A stretch of DNA of 64,000 nt from Streptomyces sp. NBC_00353 (GCF_036108815.1 NZ_CP107985.1:6941501-7005500), one strand, 5' to 3'; numbered from the stretch's first letter, positions 32,755 to 41,782 are shown. The notes: generated by a model not told the origin, from the letters alone. A program made the numbers and translations.

Positions 32755-33531
32755 ATGACGCTTCTGGCACACGACCACTACTGCGAAGAGATCCTCCGTC
32801 AGACCGACGGACTGAGAGCCGTGATCGACGGCGCGGACCTCGACGCGAAGGTTCCGACCTGCCCCGAATGGACGCTGCGCGACCTCGCCGTCCACGTCGG
32901 CGGCGCCCACCGCTGGGTCAACGAGATCGTCCGTACCCGGGCGGCCGAGGCGGTCCCGGACGAGCGGGTGCCGCAGTTCACGCCGGACGGTGACGACCCC
33001 GCGGTGCTCGACGCGTGGCTGGCCGACGGGGCCGCGAAGACCGTCGCCGCCCTGCGCGAGGCCGGTGCCGGGCAGCCGGTCTGGGCCTGGGCATGGGACC
33101 GGAGCGCCGGATTCTGGGCGCGGCGCATGGCCCACGAGACGGTCGTCCACCGCGCGGATGCGGCCGTCACGGTGAACGCCGACTACGAAGTGGCGCCCGA
33201 GCTGGCGGCCGACACGATCGACGAATGGCTGGAGATCGTCGCCTTCGCGCAGTCCGAGGGGGACAGAGAGGCCGTGGAGCTCCGAGGGGCCGGAAGGTCC
33301 CTTCATCTGCATGCCACGGACACGCCCGGGGCGGAGTGGCTGATCGAGTTCGGCGACGACGGATTCACCTGGCGGCGGGCGCACGAGAAGGCGACGGTCG
33401 CGGTGCGCGGGCCGCTGACCGATCTGATGCTGGTGTTCAACCGGCGCCAGGGCGTGGACAGCGGGCGCGTCGAGGTGCTGGGGGAGCGGGAGCTGCTGGA
33501 CTTCTGGCTGCAGCGGGCGAGGTTCGCATGA
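32755..33531 (+). CDS. Maleylpyruvate isomerase / mycothiol-dependent enzyme family protein
   Basis: 258 aa. The N-terminal DinB-like helical domain carries the typical CPEWTLRDLAVHVGGAHRWV motif and the metal-binding His in MAHETVVHRADAA. A C-terminal SCP2-like domain follows (LIEFGDDGFTWRR, ATVAVRGPLTDLMLVFNRR). Members use mycothiol, the actinobacterial thiol, for isomerisation or conjugation; most are uncharacterised. It converges on the F420-oxidoreductase gene with only 9 bp between the stops. Confidence 0.88.
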   Translation: MTLLAHDHYCEEILRQTDGLRAVIDGADLDAKVPTCPEWTLRDLAVHVGGAHRWVNEIVRTRAAEAVPDERVPQFTPDGDDPAVLDAWLADGAAKTVAALREAGAGQPVWAWAWDRSAGFWARRMAHETVVHRADAAVTVNADYEVAPELAADTIDEWLEIVAFAQSEGDREAVELRGAGRSLHLHATDTPGAEWLIEFGDDGFTWRRAHEKATVAVRGPLTDLMLVFNRRQGVDSGRVEVLGERELLDFWLQRARFA

Positions 33532-33540
33532 TGCCGGCAC

Positions 33541-34554
33541 TCAGGCGTTGTTGAGATCTGCCAGTACGCGCAGCGTGTGGGGGTCCGGTGCCGTGACCAG
33601 CAGGTCGGTCACCGGGCCCTTGCGCCACAACTCCAGCCGTTCCGCGATCCGTTCACGCGGTCCGACGAGCGAGATCTCGTCGGCGAACGCGTCCGGCACG
33701 GCCAGCACCGCCTCCTCCTTGCGGCCCTCCAGGAACAGCCGCTGGATCCGCCGCGCCTCCTCCTCGAAGCCCATCCGGGCCATCAGGTCGGCATGGAAGT
33801 TGCGGGCGGCATGCCCCATCCCCCCGATGTAGAAGCCGAGCATCGCCTTCACCGGCAGCAGCCCCTCCGCGACATCGTCACAGACGTGCGCGCGGGCCAT
33901 CGGCGCGATCATGAAGCCGTCGGGGAGACCGGCCAGCGAAGCCTCGTACACGTCGGTGCGCAGCGGCGACCAGTACAGCGGCAGCCAGCCGTCCGCGATC
34001 CGTGTCGTCTGCGCGATGTTCTTCGGCCCCTCCGCGCCCAGCAGCACGGGCAGCCCGGCTCGCAGCGGGTGGGTGATCGGCTTCAGCGGTTTGCCGAGGC
34101 CGGTCGCGTCCGGACCGGTGTACGGGTGCGAGTGGAAGCGCCCGGCCAGCTCAACAGGGGCCTCACGCCTGAGCACTTGACGGATGACCTCGACGTACTC
34201 GCGGGTGGCGGTCAGCGGACTCTTCGGGAACGGGCGCCCGTACCAGCCCTCCACCACCTGCGGCCCGGAGAGCCCGAGCCCGAGCATCATCCGGCCGCCG
34301 GAGAGATGGTCGAGGGTCAGCGCGTGCATGGCGGTCGCGGTCGGGGTGCGCGCCGCCATCTGCGCGATGCCGGTGCCCAGCCGGATACGGGAGGTGTGGG
34401 CGGCGATCCAGGTCAGTGGAGTGAAGGCGTCGGAGCCCCAGGCCTCCGCCGTCCACACCGAGCCGTAGCCCAGCCGCTCCGCCTCGCGGGCGAGCTCCAG
34501 ATGGGCGGGGTTCGGGCCGCGGCCCCAGTAGCCGAGAGCGAGTCCGAGCCGCAT
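33541..34554 (-). CDS. LLM-class F420-dependent oxidoreductase
   Basis: 337 aa from the ATG at 34554, preferred over the ATG at 34572 because GGAGGG lies 6 nt upstream. TIM-barrel luciferase-like fold: MRLGLALGYWGRGPNPAHLE, LGYGSVWTAEAWGSDAF, LTLDHLSGGRMMLGLGLSGP and PVLLGAEGPKNIAQTTRIAD. The pattern matches mycobacterial-type F420-dependent members that reduce or oxidise hydrophobic substrates. A TCTGACG-class palindrome shared with the Ltp thiolase and MaoC operons lies 22 bp upstream of its start, hinting at a common regulator. Confidence 0.9.
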   Translation of the reverse strand: MRLGLALGYWGRGPNPAHLELAREAERLGYGSVWTAEAWGSDAFTPLTWIAAHTSRIRLGTGIAQMAARTPTATAMHALTLDHLSGGRMMLGLGLSGPQVVEGWYGRPFPKSPLTATREYVEVIRQVLRREAPVELAGRFHSHPYTGPDATGLGKPLKPITHPLRAGLPVLLGAEGPKNIAQTTRIADGWLPLYWSPLRTDVYEASLAGLPDGFMIAPMARAHVCDDVAEGLLPVKAMLGFYIGGMGHAARNFHADLMARMGFEEEARRIQRLFLEGRKEEAVLAVPDAFADEISLVGPRERIAERLELWRKGPVTDLLVTAPDPHTLRVLADLNNA

Positions 34555-34575
34555 AACGGTCCCTCCGACCATACG

Positions 34576-34593
34576 TGACGAGGCGTCAGATAA
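34576..34593. promoter_or_regulatory. TGACGnnnCGTCA-class palindrome upstream of F420 oxidoreductase
   Basis: On the minus strand this reads TTATCTGACGCCTCGTCA, which differs at one base from TTATCTGACGCATCGTCA at 41958. TGACG/CGTCA arms with a 3-bp centre suggest a TetR-family operator overlapping the promoter. Confidence 0.6.
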
Positions 34594-34667
34594 ATCCGCA
34601 CGGACGGAGGGTACGACAGCGGCCCCCCGCCCGGAAGGGGCGAGGGGCCGGCAGGAAGGGGCTGTGG

Positions 34668-35507
34668 TCAGCCGCGCTGGATGCCCGTGGTGTCCTGAAG
34701 CACACCGCGACGGCCGTCCTGGGTCTGGGCGATGAGGCCCGGGCCGCGCTGCTCCACCGCGAGGTACCAGGTGCCCGGAGCCAGTTCGGCGATCGGGCTC
34801 GGCGAACCGTCCTCGCCGTACAGCGGACGGGCCACCGGCACCGCGAACCAGAACGGCGTGAAGTCACCGGCCGGCGCCGAGCCGCCCTGCGGGGCCTGCT
34901 GAGCCTGCGACGCGTGCGCCATGGCGGGATCGGGCTGACCGGGCTGCGGCTGCGCACCGTACGGCTGCGGCTGGCCGGGCTGGGCGCCGTACGGCTGCTG
35001 CTGGGCGCCGGGGTAGCCGTAACCCTGGCCCGGCTGCGGCTGGGCGCCGTACGGCGGCTGCACGGCCTGCGGACGCGGAGCGCCCACCAGGGGAGCCTTG
35101 AGCGCCGGGACGAGCGGCGTCGCGACCGCACCGCCGGCGAGCACGATGGCCGCGAGCAGGCCGAGGATCAGGCCGGTACCCGCGTCGCCGGCGTCGATGG
35201 TCGTCCAGAAGGCCGTCCACAGCGCGAAGACACAGAAGGCGGCTCCGAATTGACCGAGGTCGAGGCCGACAACCTTGCGGCCCGGCATGGCTCGGCCCAC
35301 AACCACCAGCGCCGCACCGATGATTCCGGCCAGGAAGACGCTCATGAGGACCCCGAGGGCGTCCCAGGCATTCGGGGTCTCGTAGCTGGAGCAGTTGAGG
35401 CCCGCAGGGCAATCGAAGCCGGAGAGGTCGAGGAAAGAGGCGATGAACAGCACCACCGCTGCGCCGATCACCACGCCATCGCCTCGAGTGAGGGAGCGGA
35501 TATTCAC
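34668..35507 (-). CDS. Membrane protein with Pro/Gln/Tyr/Gly-rich repeat tail, function unknown
   Basis: 279 aa from a GTG at 35507 with AAGGACC upstream. Four hydrophobic segments occupy the first about 120 residues (GVVIGAAVVLFIASFLDLSG and GLILGLLAAIVLAGGAVA among them). A low-complexity region of PYGAQPQPGQ-like repeats follows (about 135-205), and a short soluble domain (FTPFWFAVPVARPLYGEDGS, WYLAVEQRGPGLIAQTQDGR) ends the protein. Streptomyces has several proteins with this layout, related to the RDD/DUF-type envelope proteins. I cannot assign a function; the tail may mediate condensation or protein contacts at the envelope. Confidence 0.7.
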   Translation of the reverse strand: MNIRSLTRGDGVVIGAAVVLFIASFLDLSGFDCPAGLNCSSYETPNAWDALGVLMSVFLAGIIGAALVVVGRAMPGRKVVGLDLGQFGAAFCVFALWTAFWTTIDAGDAGTGLILGLLAAIVLAGGAVATPLVPALKAPLVGAPRPQAVQPPYGAQPQPGQGYGYPGAQQQPYGAQPGQPQPYGAQPQPGQPDPAMAHASQAQQAPQGGSAPAGDFTPFWFAVPVARPLYGEDGSPSPIAELAPGTWYLAVEQRGPGLIAQTQDGRRGVLQDTTGIQRG

Positions 35508-35705
35508 GTGAAGGTCCTTAGTCGGTCGTCTCGTCGGGGCGGTCGTCGCTGCCGCCGGTACGGCGGGCACGGCGCGAAGCTCGGAGGCGGCTCCCCGCCG
35601 TACGGATGAATCTATCGTCTGCCCGGACGGGTTGCGTCCCGGCCCGGACGTTGGGCGGTCATCCCCGGAATACCACCGCACAACTACCGCACAACTCCCT
35701 CTGCT

Positions 35706-36647
35706 TTACCCCTTGAAGTAGGAGCTGATGCCGTCCGCAATGCCTTGTGCGGCCTTCTGGCGCCAACCCGCGCTGGTGAGCAGAACGGCGTCCTTCGGAT
35801 CACGCATATTGCCGCACTCGATGAACACCTTGGGCACGGTCGACAAATTCAGCCCGCCCAGATCACCACGGGTGTCCAACCCCGTATTGCCGCCGACGTA
35901 ATTGGAAGGTGCACTTCCGGTGGCGCGGACGAAGAGCCCCGCGATACGGGTGCCGAGATCGCGCGACGGATCCACGATCTTCGAGGTGTCAGCGGCTCCG
36001 CCGCGCACGAGCGCGGGAAGGATCACATGGAACCCCCGGTTGCCGACCGCGGAGCCGTCCGCGTGCACCGAGACGACCGCATCGGCCTCGGCGTTGTTGC
36101 CGATCCGGGCCCGCTCGTCGACGCACGGGCCGTACGGGCGGTCGTTGTCGTACGTCAGGATCACCTTCGCGCCCTGAGCCCGGAGCAGCGCACGCAGCCG
36201 GTGCGACACATCCAGCGTGAACTGGGCTTCCGCGTAGCCGGAGTTGGTGGACGTACCGGTGGTGTCGCACTCCTTGTGCGTGGTGCCGATGTCCACCTGG
36301 CGGCTGATCTCGCGGGTGTGCAGATGATTGTTCGGGTTGTGCCCGGGATCGATGACGACGGTCTTCCCGGACAGTGGCCCCGACGCCCGGCCGCCCGTGG
36401 ACTTCGAGGGCGACGCGGACGGCGGCGATGCGGACGCCTTCCCCGGCGCCGGAACGCTCTTCGACGGCGAGAGCGACGGCGGCGCGGCGGAGGTGGCGCT
36501 GCCGCCCTGCCGGGGCCGGGCCTGAGCCCCGCCGCTGTCACCGCCCGCGCCGCAGCCCGCGGCACTCAGGCACACGGCGGCGAGCGCGGCGGCGACGAAC
36601 AGGGGCCGGCGGTGCGGGGTGGGGGAAACGCTGTCGTCGTACGGCAC
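35706..36647 (-). CDS. N-acetylmuramoyl-L-alanine amidase (Amidase_3), lipoprotein
   Basis: 313 aa. Signal peptide with lipobox SAAGC near residue 31, a Ser/Pro linker (about 40-95), then the zinc amidase domain: VVIDPGHNPNN (His ligand), GYAEAQFTLDVSHRLRALL (Glu ligand region), ADAVVSVHADGS (His ligand) and VFIECGNMRDPKDA (catalytic Glu). It cleaves the amide between MurNAc and the stem peptide in peptidoglycan, at the outer face of the membrane. It is followed by no gene in operon; a methyltransferase gene precedes it by 22 bp on the same strand and may be co-transcribed. Confidence 0.93.
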   Translation of the reverse strand: MPYDDSVSPTPHRRPLFVAAALAAVCLSAAGCGAGGDSGGAQARPRQGGSATSAAPPSLSPSKSVPAPGKASASPPSASPSKSTGGRASGPLSGKTVVIDPGHNPNNHLHTREISRQVDIGTTHKECDTTGTSTNSGYAEAQFTLDVSHRLRALLRAQGAKVILTYDNDRPYGPCVDERARIGNNAEADAVVSVHADGSAVGNRGFHVILPALVRGGAADTSKIVDPSRDLGTRIAGLFVRATGSAPSNYVGGNTGLDTRGDLGGLNLSTVPKVFIECGNMRDPKDAVLLTSAGWRQKAAQGIADGISSYFKG

Positions 36648-36669
36648 CCGGCGATGCTATCGGGGCGGC

Positions 36670-37314
36670 TCAGATCCCCGTTCCCGTACGGCGCAGGACG
36701 CGCAGCGAGTCCGTGACCGACACCTCGGTGAACGCCCCGGACTCCAGCGCCCGCAGATACACCCGGTACGGGGCCTGGCCGCCGTGCGCGGGATCGGGGA
36801 ACACGTCGTGGATCACGAGGAGCCCGCCCTCGGCGAGATGCGGCGCCCAGCCCTCGTAGTCGCCGTTCGCATGCTCGTCGGTGTGCCCGCCGTCGATGAA
36901 GACGAAGCCGAGCTTCCCGCCCCAGACGGCCGCGACCTGCGGGGACCGGCCGACGAGTGCCACGACATGGTCTTCGAGCCCGGCCGCGTGCAGGGTGCGG
37001 CGGAACGTCGGCAGTGTGTCCATCCGGCCGACCTCCGGGTCCACGACGGTCGGGTCGTGGTACTCCCAGCCGGGCTGCTGCTCCTCGCTGCCACGGTGAT
37101 GGTCGACGGTGAGCGCCGTCACACCGGCCGCCCGGGCGGCATCGGCGAGCAGGATCGTGGACCGCCCGCAGTACGTCCCGACCTCCAGCAGCGGCAGACC
37201 GAGCGCGGCGGCGTCGGTGGCGGCCGCGTGGAGGGCGAGCCCCTCGACCACCGGCATGAACCCCTTGGCGGCCTGAAAGGCGGCGAGAATCTCGGGCTTG
37301 GGCTCGGCGGCCAC
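36670..37314 (-). CDS. Class I SAM-dependent methyltransferase (Methyltransf_24-like)
   Basis: 214 aa from a GTG at 37314 with AGGAGG 6 nt upstream. SAM-binding strand LPLLEVGTYCGRSTILLADA, acidic residue TALTVDHHRGSEEQQ, then KLGFVFIDGGHTDEHANGDY and LLVIHDVFPDPAHGG. The FIDGGH and HD motifs are those of metal-dependent sugar- and O-methyltransferases (TylF/MycF and catechol-OMT relatives). It lies upstream of the amidase gene. Its substrate is unknown; a cell-envelope saccharide would fit the neighbours. Confidence 0.88.
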   Translation of the reverse strand: MAAEPKPEILAAFQAAKGFMPVVEGLALHAAATDAAALGLPLLEVGTYCGRSTILLADAARAAGVTALTVDHHRGSEEQQPGWEYHDPTVVDPEVGRMDTLPTFRRTLHAAGLEDHVVALVGRSPQVAAVWGGKLGFVFIDGGHTDEHANGDYEGWAPHLAEGGLLVIHDVFPDPAHGGQAPYRVYLRALESGAFTEVSVTDSLRVLRRTGTGI

Positions 37315-37391
37315 GGGGTTCCTCCTGGCGGTACGGGGATCGAACGGCGCCCCATGGTGCCGTACGGCCTGGTCGGCGTTGTCGGCGGGGG

Positions 37392-37484
37392 TCAGCAGCG
37401 AGGCATGTCGGGGATGGCCTTCCCGGCGAGGTCGATCAGCGCCTGAACCTTCGGCAGATCGGCCGCGACTTCCTCCGCCGTCAC
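37392..37484 (-). CDS. Possible 30-aa small ORF (or 3' remnant) between methyltransferase and MFS genes
   Basis: A GTG-initiated frame encodes VTAEEVAADLPKVQAL followed by IDLAGKAIPDMPRC and a stop. The composition is protein-like (amphipathic helix) and the frame is blocked by a TGA about 60 nt upstream. No RBS is obvious. It could be a genuine small protein, or the tail of a lost gene. Confidence 0.25.
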   Translation of the reverse strand: MTAEEVAADLPKVQALIDLAGKAIPDMPRC

Positions 37485-37555
37485 AGCCGGTGCTTCGGTG
37501 GAGCGGTACTCGACTTCGTTGCGGCGAGCGGGTTGCCTCCGCGTCGCTCAACCGC

Positions 37556-39355
37556 TCAGGACGGCACCGCGGTTCGACGCTCCGGTGCGCTGACCGTCAG
37601 TACGAGGTCGACCTCGGCCGGCAGGCCGTTCGCCGGGTACGTCGCCGGGCAGGCGCGCGGCGCGTATCCGGTGGCGGAACCGGCCAGGACGAAGGTGCCG
37701 GTGGACGGGGCGGCCAGGGTGTACCGGCCGGCTTCGTCCGTCACGGTGAGCCCCGCCTGCCGCCCCATCCGGTCGATCAGCGTGACGTTGGCGTGGGCCA
37801 CCGGCGTACCGTCCGCATCCAGCACCCTGCCCCGGAAGCCGTCCGGTCCGGCGACGGGACGCGAGGCCTCCCCGGCGGACGCCGCCGCGTCCGTGTTGCC
37901 GGCCAGCAGCACCGGCCGCAGCGCGTCGCGCTGCGACGGCAGGAACGCGGCCAGCACCAGACCGATCAGCACCGCACCCGTCGCGATCATGAACGAGGTC
38001 CGGAATCCCTCCATCGAAGGCACCTGTACCGGACCCATACGCACCGAGGTGTTGGCCAGCACCATGCCGATCACGGCGCTCGACACCGACGTGCCGATCG
38101 ACCGCATCAGGGTGTTCAGACCGTTGGCCGCGCCGGTCTCCGACGGATCGACGGCCCCGATGATCAGTGCGGGCAGCGAGGAGTACGCGAGCCCGATACC
38201 GGCCCCGAGCACCACCGCGATCATCACGGTCTGCCAGGCGGCACTCATCAGGCCGAGCCCTGCCCCGTAACCGATCGCGATGACCAGCATGCCGAGCATC
38301 AGTGACACCTTGGGGCCGCGGCGGGCCGACAGCCGGGCGTACAGCGGGGCGACGAACATCATGGTCAGACCCAGCGGCGCCACGCACAGCCCCGCCACGA
38401 CCATCGACTGCCCGAGGCCGTACCCGGTCGACACGGGCAGCTGGAGCAGCTGCGGCAGGACGAGCGAGACCGCGTAGAACGCGACGCCGACCATCACCGA
38501 GGTGAGGTTGGTGAGCAGTACCTCGCGCCGGGCCGAGGTCCGCAGGTCGACCAGCGGCGCCGGGCTGCGCAGCTCGAAGAGCCCCCACAGCACCAGGATC
38601 AGCAGGGATGCGGCGATCAGTCCGAGTGTGGTGGCCGAGGTCCAGCCCCAGTCGCTGCCCTTGGTGATCGGCAGCAGCAGGCAGACCAGGCCGAGCGAGA
38701 GCCCGAGCGCACCGGGCAGATCGAACCGGCCGGGCGCACGCAGCGAGGTCTCCGGTACGGCGAGGACGGTCAGCGCCATCGACAGCACCCCGAGGCCGGC
38801 CGCGCCGAAGAACAGCGTGTGCCAGTCGGCGTGCTGGGCGACCAGCGCGGCGGCGGGCAGCGCGAGCCCGCCGCCCACCCCGATCGAGGAGCTCATCAGC
38901 GCCATCGCCGAGCCGAGCTTCTCGCGCGGCAGCTCGTCGCGCATGATGCCGATCCCCAGCGGGATGGCGCCCATGGCGAAGCCCTGGAGCGCGCGCCCCG
39001 CGATCATGACCACGAGTTGATCGGTGAAGGCGCAGATCAGCGAGCCGATCACCATGACGGCGAGGCTGGTGAGCAGCATCTTCCGCTTGCCGTAGAGGTC
39101 GCCGAGCCGGCCCATGATCGGTGTGGCGACGGCACCTGCGAGCAGGGTCGCGGTCAGCACCCAGGTGGCGTTGGACGGATCGGTGTGGAGAAGGGCGGGC
39201 AGGTCCTTGATGACGGGGACGAGCAGGGTCTGCATGACCGCGACGGTGATACCCGCGAAGGCGAGAACCGGGACGACACCGCCACCCGCACGGTGGGTCC
39301 GCGGATCGGGGAGCGGCTGCTCCCCGGCGTGCTGATCGTGCGTCGCTTGTGGCAT
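37556..39355 (-). CDS. MFS exporter (DHA2-like) with C-terminal carboxypeptidase-regulatory-like domain
   Basis: 599 aa from the ATG at 39355. Fourteen-helix drug/H+ antiporter pattern: TWVLTATLLAGAVATPIMGR, LGDLYGKRKMLLTSL (motif A), AGRALQGFAMGAIPLGIGIM (motif C region) and VDPSETGAANGLNTLMRSIG. From about residue 515 a soluble module follows: GFRGRVLDADGTPVAHANVT, then TDEAGRYTLAAPSTGTFVL. This is a CarboxypepD_reg/CNA-B-like beta-sandwich. Such a fusion to an exporter is uncommon; the domain may bind substrate or a partner. The gene is divergent from the acyl-CoA dehydrogenase, whose KstR-like site lies between them. Confidence 0.9.
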   Translation of the reverse strand: MPQATHDQHAGEQPLPDPRTHRAGGGVVPVLAFAGITVAVMQTLLVPVIKDLPALLHTDPSNATWVLTATLLAGAVATPIMGRLGDLYGKRKMLLTSLAVMVIGSLICAFTDQLVVMIAGRALQGFAMGAIPLGIGIMRDELPREKLGSAMALMSSSIGVGGGLALPAAALVAQHADWHTLFFGAAGLGVLSMALTVLAVPETSLRAPGRFDLPGALGLSLGLVCLLLPITKGSDWGWTSATTLGLIAASLLILVLWGLFELRSPAPLVDLRTSARREVLLTNLTSVMVGVAFYAVSLVLPQLLQLPVSTGYGLGQSMVVAGLCVAPLGLTMMFVAPLYARLSARRGPKVSLMLGMLVIAIGYGAGLGLMSAAWQTVMIAVVLGAGIGLAYSSLPALIIGAVDPSETGAANGLNTLMRSIGTSVSSAVIGMVLANTSVRMGPVQVPSMEGFRTSFMIATGAVLIGLVLAAFLPSQRDALRPVLLAGNTDAAASAGEASRPVAGPDGFRGRVLDADGTPVAHANVTLIDRMGRQAGLTVTDEAGRYTLAAPSTGTFVLAGSATGYAPRACPATYPANGLPAEVDLVLTVSAPERRTAVPS

Positions 39356-39548
39356 GCGTGCGGCCTCCGGGCAGCGGAAGAAAGCGGGTGGAGGTGGAGT
39401 GCGGTCCGGCGGCGGGCAGCAGTGACCGCCAAGTACGTGCAGCTTGAACACTTCCGGATGTCCGCCGTATTCCTGTGAACGCCGGGCGAATGGGACGCGA
39501 CGCGGTACCCGGCGGGAAGCGTACGGTCGTCCGACCTTCCATCGAATT

Positions 39549-39561
39549 GGAACGTGTTCTA
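39549..39561. promoter_or_regulatory. KstR-like operator upstream of acyl-CoA dehydrogenase
   Basis: GGAACGTGTTCTA matches (A/G)GAACnnGTTCTA. It lies 43 bp upstream of the dehydrogenase ATG and 194 bp from the divergent MFS start, a position suited to repression of the dehydrogenase. Confidence 0.65.
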
Positions 39562-39604
39562 CTCTTGCGCCGTTCCAGTGGCCGCGACCGGCGAGGATCC
39601 GCAC

Positions 39605-41782
39605 ATGGGCATCGCAATCACCCAAGAACAGAGGGAGCTGGCGCAGTCCGTACGGGGGTGGCTGGCGCGTGCCGTGCCGCCGGAGAAGATCCGCAAGCTC
39701 CTCGACGCGAGCGCCCCTTCTGCGCCGGGCGTGCGCCCCTTCTACTGGGACGGTCTCGCGGAACAGGGTCTGCTCGCCCTCCATCTGCCCGAGGAGTACG
39801 GGGGAGGGGGCGGTGCACTCCTCGACCTCGCCGTGGTCCTGGAGGAGACGGGGCGGGCCGCGCTCCCCGGCCCCTACCTGGCGACCGCACTCGCCTCGGC
39901 GGTGCTCGGCGAGGCAGGCGTGAGTGACCTTGCACCCGTCCTTGCGGCCGGCACCCGCATCGGCGCCGTCGCCCTCGGCCCCGGCACCCTCACCGCCGTG
40001 GAGTGCGAGGGCGGCCATCTCCTCGACGGCGTCGCCCCGCCCGTGCTCTGCGGCGCAGACGCCGACCTGCTCATCCTCCCCGCCGCATCGGCCGGTGGCA
40101 CCCGCTGGTTCGCCGTCGACTCCGCCGCCGAAGGGCTGACCGTACGCCCGCACCGCGGCGCCGACCCGACCCGCCCCACCGCCGAGGTCCGCGCCGGCGG
40201 TGTACTCGTCCCCGCGGCCCGTGCCGTGCGCATCGACTCCGGGACCGTCCGCGACCTCGCCGCCGTCCTGTTCGCCGCCGAGGCGTGCGGCACCGCTGCC
40301 TGGGCGCTGGACACCGCCGTCGCGTACGCCAAGGTCCGTGAACAGTTCGGCCGCCCCATCGGGCAGTTCCAGGGCATCAAACACCTCTGCGCCGACATGC
40401 TCGTACGCGTCGAGCAGGCCCGCGCGCTCGTGTGGGACGCCGCCCGCGCGGCGGACGAAGCCCCGGAGACACGCGCACTGGTCGCCGCCCTCGCCGCGGG
40501 CACCGCGCTCGACGCCGCCTACAGCTGTGCCAAGGACTGCATCCAGATCCTCGGCGGTATCGGCTTCACCTGGGAGCACGACGCCCACCTCCACCTGCGC
40601 CGGGCCCTGGTGGCGCGCCAGCTGCTCGGGGCCGGGGACGCCCATCGGCTGCGGGCCGCCCGGCTGGCCGAAGGCGGGGCGCGCCGCGAGCTCTCCCTGG
40701 AACTCCCCGCCGAGGCCGCCCGCCACCGCGCCGAGGCGCGCGAGACCATCGCCGCCGCCCGGGGCCTCGACCCGGAGGCGGCCCGCCGCGCCCTCGCCCC
40801 GACCGGCTACGCCGCCCCGCACCTGCCCGCCCCGTACGGCCTGGACGCCGGACCGGTGCATCAGCTGGCCGTGCAACAGGAGCTGGAGGAACAGGGCGTG
40901 AAGGTGAGCGGCCTCGGAATCGCCACCTGGGTGGTGCCGTCGCTCCTCGCACACGGGACACCGGAGCAGCAGGACCGCTATCTCCTGCCCACCCTGCGCG
41001 GCGAACTCCTGTGGTGCCAGCTGTTCTCCGAGCCCGGCGCCGGCTCCGACCTCGCCTCGCTCCGCACGAAGGCCGAGCGGACCGCCGACGGCTGGCGGAT
41101 CAACGGCCAGAAGGTGTGGACGAGCGCCGCCCAATGGGCCGACCACGGCATCCTGCTCGCCAGGACCGACCCGGACGCCCCCAAGCACCAGGGGATCGGC
41201 TACTTCCTCGTCGACATGAAGAACACCGCCGGCATCGACATCCGCCCGCTGAAGGAGATCACCGGCGACTCCCTCTTCAACGAGGTGTACTTCGACGACG
41301 TCCTGCTGCCCGCCGACGCCGTCGTCGGCGACATCGACGAAGGCTGGCGGGTCGCCCGCAACACCCTCGGCAACGAACGCGTCCACATGGCCGACCAGAT
41401 GACCTTCGAAACGGGCCTGGAAGCGCTGATCGCCTGCTCCGGCGAACTCGACGGCACGTACCGGGCACGGATCGGTGCGCTCGCCGCCGAGGCGCACGCG
41501 CTCGCCTGTATCGGGCTGCGGACCACCATGCAACAGGTCTCCGGCCTGGAGCCGGGCGCCGGGGCATCCATCCGCAAACTCGTCCAGACCACCCACCAGC
41601 AGAAGGTCGCCGAGCTCGCCCTGGAACTTCTGGGACCGGCCGGTGCGACCGACGAGGGCACCGGGGCGCGGGCCCTGCACAGCTTTCTGATGTCCCGCTG
41701 TCTGACCATCGCGGGCGGCACCACCCAGGTCCAGCTCAATGTCGTCGCCGAGCGCATCCTCGGCCTGCCCCGGGACCCGTGA
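39605..41782 (+). CDS. Two-domain acyl-CoA dehydrogenase (FadE34/ChsE3-like)
   Basis: 725 aa, about twice the usual 380-aa length: two acyl-CoA dehydrogenase folds in one chain. The N-half (1-345) opens MGIAITQEQRELAQSVRGWL and ends with CIQILGGIGFTWEHDAHLHL; the C-half (about 380-725) has LFSEPGAGSDLASLRTKAER, GWRINGQKVWTSAAQWADHG and a closing CLTIAGGTTQVQLNVVAERI. This double form is known from M. tuberculosis FadE34, a KstR-regulated FAD enzyme that desaturates sterol side-chain acyl-CoA (established). A KstR-like operator precedes the gene. The half carrying the catalytic base should be settled by alignment. Confidence 0.9.
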   Translation: MGIAITQEQRELAQSVRGWLARAVPPEKIRKLLDASAPSAPGVRPFYWDGLAEQGLLALHLPEEYGGGGGALLDLAVVLEETGRAALPGPYLATALASAVLGEAGVSDLAPVLAAGTRIGAVALGPGTLTAVECEGGHLLDGVAPPVLCGADADLLILPAASAGGTRWFAVDSAAEGLTVRPHRGADPTRPTAEVRAGGVLVPAARAVRIDSGTVRDLAAVLFAAEACGTAAWALDTAVAYAKVREQFGRPIGQFQGIKHLCADMLVRVEQARALVWDAARAADEAPETRALVAALAAGTALDAAYSCAKDCIQILGGIGFTWEHDAHLHLRRALVARQLLGAGDAHRLRAARLAEGGARRELSLELPAEAARHRAEARETIAAARGLDPEAARRALAPTGYAAPHLPAPYGLDAGPVHQLAVQQELEEQGVKVSGLGIATWVVPSLLAHGTPEQQDRYLLPTLRGELLWCQLFSEPGAGSDLASLRTKAERTADGWRINGQKVWTSAAQWADHGILLARTDPDAPKHQGIGYFLVDMKNTAGIDIRPLKEITGDSLFNEVYFDDVLLPADAVVGDIDEGWRVARNTLGNERVHMADQMTFETGLEALIACSGELDGTYRARIGALAAEAHALACIGLRTTMQQVSGLEPGAGASIRKLVQTTHQQKVAELALELLGPAGATDEGTGARALHSFLMSRCLTIAGGTTQVQLNVVAERILGLPRDP

